64,000 nt of DNA, taken from contig JBLHKW010000003.1 of the NCBI GenBank assembly GCA_047618565.1, positions 7,611-71,610 on the forward strand. The letters are read 5' to 3'. This stretch comes from JBLHKW01 sp047618565 (lineage in GTDB: Bacteria > Planctomycetota > UBA1135 > GCA-002686595). Shown here in pieces: positions 61,701 to 64,000 of this stretch. The notes under the pieces were generated by a model. It had not been told where the DNA came from and ran no database searches. It saw nothing but the letters and a program-made list of their open reading frames with translations. The translations under genes and the position numbers were made by a program. How positions within the stretch are numbered: the first letter of the stretch is position 1; each line of letters begins with the position of its first letter.

Positions 61701-61959
61701 GGATCCGGTGTGCCACGCGCGCGGCGATGGCGGAGCCCAGGGCCAGGCCTCCCATGTAAGCGGCGAGGACTGTGGCGACGGCCAGCTCCGACGTCCCGAA
61801 GACGATCGAGAACTGCCGCATCCACGCGGTCTGGTAGACGAGCGCGGCGAATCCCGAGAGGAGGAAGCAAAGCAGTACTCCCGTGAACACTAGCCCCTGG
61901 CCTGGGCGGGCACTGGTCTGGGCATGCATGGGGGCGGCCTTGGCGACGGCGGGGTCCAT
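58759..61959 (-). CDS. MFS-like membrane domain fused to spermidine-synthase-like domain (paralogue 2)
   Basis: Starting at ATG 61959 gives 1066 residues; the frame is open to 62061 without a better start. It aligns along its length with the downstream paralogue: YQTAWMRQFSIVFGTSEL, FTYEVLWTRLLAHVLDGS, GFGGG (548-552), ELEPE, NDAR (600-603) and S618-Q-P-S-H-P-W624, so the catalytic-Asp segment is altered in the same way. The C-terminal third is helical and diverges more than the rest. Probably the first gene of a two-gene unit. An integral-membrane SAM- or aminopropyl-binding enzyme is the likely class; its product is unknown. Confidence 0.82.
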   Translation of the reverse strand: MDPAVAKAAPMHAQTSARPGQGLVFTGVLLCFLLSGFAALVYQTAWMRQFSIVFGTSELAVATVLAAYMGGLALGSAIAARVAHRIQRPVLVYGLLELGIALGALAVPYGLGLARSAQTAIIGGQASPPDAGAISQSLFYLLVTFAIIVIPTGFMGATLPILTRQAVRNNEQVGPRIGLLYAINTAGAVAGALIAAFLLLPRLGLTQTVWVGVAANALIFIVTLFLSSAMRSGAAAVPTQVAGLAPPGRRWWILPLILASGITSFTYEVLWTRLLAHVLDGSIYAFATMLASFLTGITIGSAIASRFAKTHRSATTGFIISQLGTALFSIAVYMNLDRIPELVGDDAISRVKMSMAVLLPPTLFIGATFPFALRIFATDERDAGRASGKVYAWNTVGAILGAVLAGFFLIPGLGFHGAIRFAVGMNLLIGLGAAFLYEDGRRTPRIVLSAIALAVIVGFRAQPPEQLLRSSPMFGMESKGTTVFQAVGRSATVLMLEHEGAYQLRTNGLPEADILPKGAVSLSRNNQVLLTVLPCFARPQAKSLLSIGFGGGVLLERVPPNIESIDAVELEPEVILANKFVSAERDVDPFADPRLTVIENDARSALALTDKRYDVIVSQPSHPWTAGASHLYTQEFIGQAKQHLTEDGIFLQWMSASFVTEELFKILGSTLLASFDNVRLYRPDPFFLLFIGSDSPLEVERQMLETGEPFQNDALRPIFAHIGFQSVEDVAVTLALDDASLRALCAGSPINTDDKNYLAMRSRPNLEGAITLARLDEMLSEHDPVVLGNTGFHEGLPRALDRAYMTPRLASRGLGKRAFAMLGTIADPVRQNVAAARLLGLGGDVEGAARSLRAALSLEGEGDAMRIGTEDPDAIFAYLRDEIYAVTDGSASSMAIDVAGRLPDPYLAVIEAAGKEAQDDWGGVAALDDRLAAARPRHECYVEAVQLRASWRANVASPEHRALYGRDAVLLIDQALAITPQVSAFQIRILAGNAAGRPDVVIETFSALTRYMTDDKTPLADVEAEQIKALFRNAIEYFPTILSDPLVRPQRVAELTALLEQLLETP

Positions 61960-62059
61960 TGACGTTCCTTGGACGTTGGGACGGTGCGGAGGGGGAGCTA
62001 CCGGAAGCCCCAGTCTGGAGCTTACCCTACTGGCCAGCGGGACCCCGTGCCCAGGGCAC

Positions 62060-62097
62060 AAGAAAGCGGAGTGGATCGCCGGGGCAATCCACTCCGC
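62060..62097 (-). terminator. intrinsic terminator of the propeller protein gene
   Basis: A perfect 11-bp stem (gcggagtggat / atccactccgc, 62066-62097) with a 10-nt loop lies 41 bases beyond the stop on the minus strand and is followed by TTTCTTG. Confidence 0.65.
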
Positions 62098-62138
62098 GTG
62101 AGAAGTCTCGAGCCGCGACCGCGTGGCCGCGATTCAGA

Positions 62139-63728
62139 TCACGGGCAGAACGTGACGGCGAGTCCGTCGGTCAGGTTGAAACCCGTGCCGCCCGGGCCCG
62201 CCGTGTCGCGGAACCAGAACTGGAAGTTCAGGGTCATGCCGGGCGTGATCTCACCCGGGCCCGCCGACGCGGGGGGCAGAGTGAAGTCCAGGACGCGGGC
62301 GATGTTCCCGCTTGCGTCGACCTGGATGGGTCCCTGGAGTCGGGTCGTGCCGGTGCCTCCGGTGGAGCCCACACAGCGGATTCCGTCACCGAAGGGCGCC
62401 GCGATCTGGGCGTTGCCGTAGTAGAAGAGCCCGAAGACGTTCGGGGGCAGGTTGCGCGCCAGCAGGCTGAAGTTGTTGTCCCCGATGCTCGGGAGGCCCG
62501 AGCCCGTGATCGCGCCGCCGATGCCGGTGGAGTTGGGCGCCGACATGCAGTACGAGTCGACATTGCAGTCACCGACGATCTGGTAGATCTCGCCGCCGCT
62601 GGGGTCACAGATGTAGACGTTTCCGGCGGCATCCTGCCCGAAGCTGGTGATGTTGTTGATCGTCGGGGCGCCGTCCGGCTCGAGCTCGGCTGTGCGCTCC
62701 ATCGCCTCCGTCACCACACCTGCGACCATCCGGAAGGACCAGATTCGGGACGAGCAGTAGTCCCCGTAGAAGTAGGTGCCTTCCAGGCCGGGGATGTTGG
62801 CGCCGCGATAGACGTATCCACCGGTCAGCGAGCATCCCATGCCATGGCCATAGGTCGCCACCGGGTCGGTGAGTTCGATCGCGTTGCAGGTGCAACCGCT
62901 GAGACCCGTGCAGTTCAGGCCCTCCATGCAGCGCCAGCCAAAGTTCTGTCCGCCCGGGTCCGGGGCGGCCACGTAGTCGACCTCTTCGCGCGCGTTCTGG
63001 CCCACGTCGCCGATGTAGAGGTCACCGTTTCCCTGGTCGAAGCTGAAGCGCCACGGGTTACGCAGTCCAAGTGCCCAGATCGAGTCGTTCGTGGACGCAT
63101 CCCCGACGAACGGGTTGTCGCCCGGGATGAAGGGCGCGGCCAGGTCCACGTCAAAGCGGTGCATCTTGCCCAGGTTGTTGAGCGGGTTCTGCGCACGGTT
63201 GGCGGGATCGTTGGCGGAGCCGCCGTCACCCATGCCTATGTAGAGCATCGCGTCCGGGCCGAATTCGATGCAGCCACCGTTGTGGTTCGAGAACGGCTGG
63301 TTGTTCGTGAAGATCAGCTGCACTTCCGTCGGGTTGGCCAGGTCCGGATCCCCGCCGGAGACTCCGTACTCGGAGACGCGCGTGTTGCCCGAGGAGTTCG
63401 TGTAGTTGATGAAGAAGCGACCGTTGTTGGCGTAGTCGGGGTGGAATGCGAGGCCCAGCAGGCCACGCTCGCCGCCGCCCGAGATCAGGCTGCTGACGTT
63501 CAGGAACGGGGTCGCGAGCAGCACGCCGTCCTTGATGATCTTGATCCGGCCGCCCTTCTCAAGGATGAACAGGCGGTTGAAGTCGGCGGGCGGCGAGGTC
63601 ACGAGCAGCGGGGTGGTCAGGCCTGCCTGGACCAGCTCGGCCTTGATGGCCTGGGCTTGCGCGCGGCCTTCGAAGGCGAGCATGAGCGCGCCGGTGCATA
63701 GAACGGTGCTGAGGAGATGTCGTTGCAT
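62139..63728 (-). CDS. secreted PQQ-dependent sugar dehydrogenase-like (YliI/HHIP-type) propeller protein
   Basis: Starting at ATG 63728 gives 529 residues with signal peptide MQRHLLSTVLCTGALMLAFE. The propeller domain (about 30-385) shows RLFILEKGGRIKIIKDG, ERGLLGLAFHPDYANNGRFF, NHNGGCIEFGPDAMLYIGMG, WALGLRNPWRFSFD and GQNFGWRCMEG, typical of soluble aldose dehydrogenase-like proteins. PQQ binding is plausible but not proven. Several extra Cys pairs (GLNCTGLSGCTC) suggest disulfides. Residues 390-529 are the recurrent C-terminal module ending FQFWFRDTAGPGGTGFNLTDG, then LAVTFCP. Probably exported outside the cell. It is upstream of the synthase-like pair but separated by a terminator. Confidence 0.85.
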   Translation of the reverse strand: MQRHLLSTVLCTGALMLAFEGRAQAQAIKAELVQAGLTTPLLVTSPPADFNRLFILEKGGRIKIIKDGVLLATPFLNVSSLISGGGERGLLGLAFHPDYANNGRFFINYTNSSGNTRVSEYGVSGGDPDLANPTEVQLIFTNNQPFSNHNGGCIEFGPDAMLYIGMGDGGSANDPANRAQNPLNNLGKMHRFDVDLAAPFIPGDNPFVGDASTNDSIWALGLRNPWRFSFDQGNGDLYIGDVGQNAREEVDYVAAPDPGGQNFGWRCMEGLNCTGLSGCTCNAIELTDPVATYGHGMGCSLTGGYVYRGANIPGLEGTYFYGDYCSSRIWSFRMVAGVVTEAMERTAELEPDGAPTINNITSFGQDAAGNVYICDPSGGEIYQIVGDCNVDSYCMSAPNSTGIGGAITGSGLPSIGDNNFSLLARNLPPNVFGLFYYGNAQIAAPFGDGIRCVGSTGGTGTTRLQGPIQVDASGNIARVLDFTLPPASAGPGEITPGMTLNFQFWFRDTAGPGGTGFNLTDGLAVTFCP

Positions 63729-63946
63729 GAGGATCTGATGGCCAGTGGGGGGGGCCAAAACGGCCCGGTCGCGCCCCCCAGGGGTACCGTGATAATTGGG
63801 GATGGTTGAGTGGGTCCTGGTTCCTGCCACGACTTACCGCGCGCCCGCGGGGTGGGGCGCAGGACCGGTGGCAGCGTACCTGCTACTAGCTATATGTAGC
63901 GAACCACAGAATGGGACCGCCGGGGACACAAAAAGGTTCCCCCCCG

Positions 63947-64000
63947 CTAATCCTGTGCCGGGGCCCCGGGCTTGCCCGCCAGCGCGTCAGCACGCCGTGT
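63947..64000 (-). CDS. possible C-terminus of a gene entering from the right edge
   Basis: On the minus strand an open frame from the window edge reads TRRADALAGKPGAPAQD and ends at TAG (63947-63949). It is only 17 residues, so the call rests on plausible composition. The 218 bp between it and the propeller gene start (63729-63946) hold GC-rich repeats and no gene. Confidence 0.25.
   Translation of the reverse strand, partial: TRRADALAGKPGAPAQD

Overview
The window is a GC-rich bacterial chromosome segment, and every gene has a readable role, a family signature or a clear secretion signal. The best guess for the host is Planctomycetota, probably one of the deep marine lineages. This rests on the mix of genes: very large secreted mosaic proteins (malectin, Calx-beta, IPT/TIG, Kelch), a DUF5060 glycoside hydrolase, a CehA/McbA-type hydrolase, a PGC/UxxT thioredoxin-like protein, tandem MFS-spermidine-synthase fusions, and C-terminal modules ending in a W(Y/F)RD...GFNL(S/T)D...VTF pattern. 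No 16S rRNA or other phylogenetic marker was used, so the assignment is inference.

Layout. 1-5.0 kb: end of a SulP transporter, a hybrid histidine kinase, a serine beta-lactamase-fold hydrolase and a relic of a secreted-protein C-terminal module. 5.1-10.8 kb: two-domain VOC protein, ribosomal-S1-like protein, a CTAG-bounded palindromic repeat, SDR, exported amidohydrolase, OsmC protein and cytochrome c lipoprotein. 10.9-15.3 kb: GT-C membrane glycosyltransferase, DUF481 outer-membrane protein and B12-binding radical SAM protein. 15.6-21.8 kb: a co-directional run xseB-ispA-dxs-nadK followed by a Na/Pi cotransporter and a PhoU-like regulator. 21.8-25.4 kb: the opposite-strand lysS-lolC/E-lolD operon, then tRNA-Ala(GGC). 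25.9-31.5 kb: leuS and the pmbA-tldD peptidase pair.

31.7-43 kb is an accessory, secretion-rich stretch: a 1778-residue mosaic protein, cupin, thioredoxin/MsrA-like fusion, GT-C protein and DUF5060 glycosidase. 43-51.1 kb: RNB nuclease, FMN glutamate-synthase-like enzyme, a second CTAG-bounded repeat, a type-1-copper lipoprotein, a PuuD-like membrane protein, GT-C protein and NnrE. 51.4-63.7 kb: a self-contained secreted-protein unit with promoter, Shine-Dalgarno and U-tailed terminator, a CehA/McbA hydrolase, two paralogous MFS-spermidine-synthase-like proteins and a secreted sugar-dehydrogenase-like propeller protein.

How genes work together. The isoprenoid run makes precursors (dxs to ispA) and NADP (nadK). 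The nadK-Na/Pi junction overlaps (GTGA) and the Pi transporter is followed by its PhoU partner. lysS and the Lol exporter are coupled by ATGA overlap and tight spacing. TldD and PmbA should form one protease. No phage, plasmid, CRISPR or classical defence system was seen. The most unusual points are the two different CTAG-bounded repeats that each coincide with the TAG stop of a neighbouring gene, the recurring C-terminal module of secreted proteins with a decayed copy, the thioredoxin/MsrA-like fusion, and the tandem synthase-like proteins that lack the polyamine catalytic aspartates.
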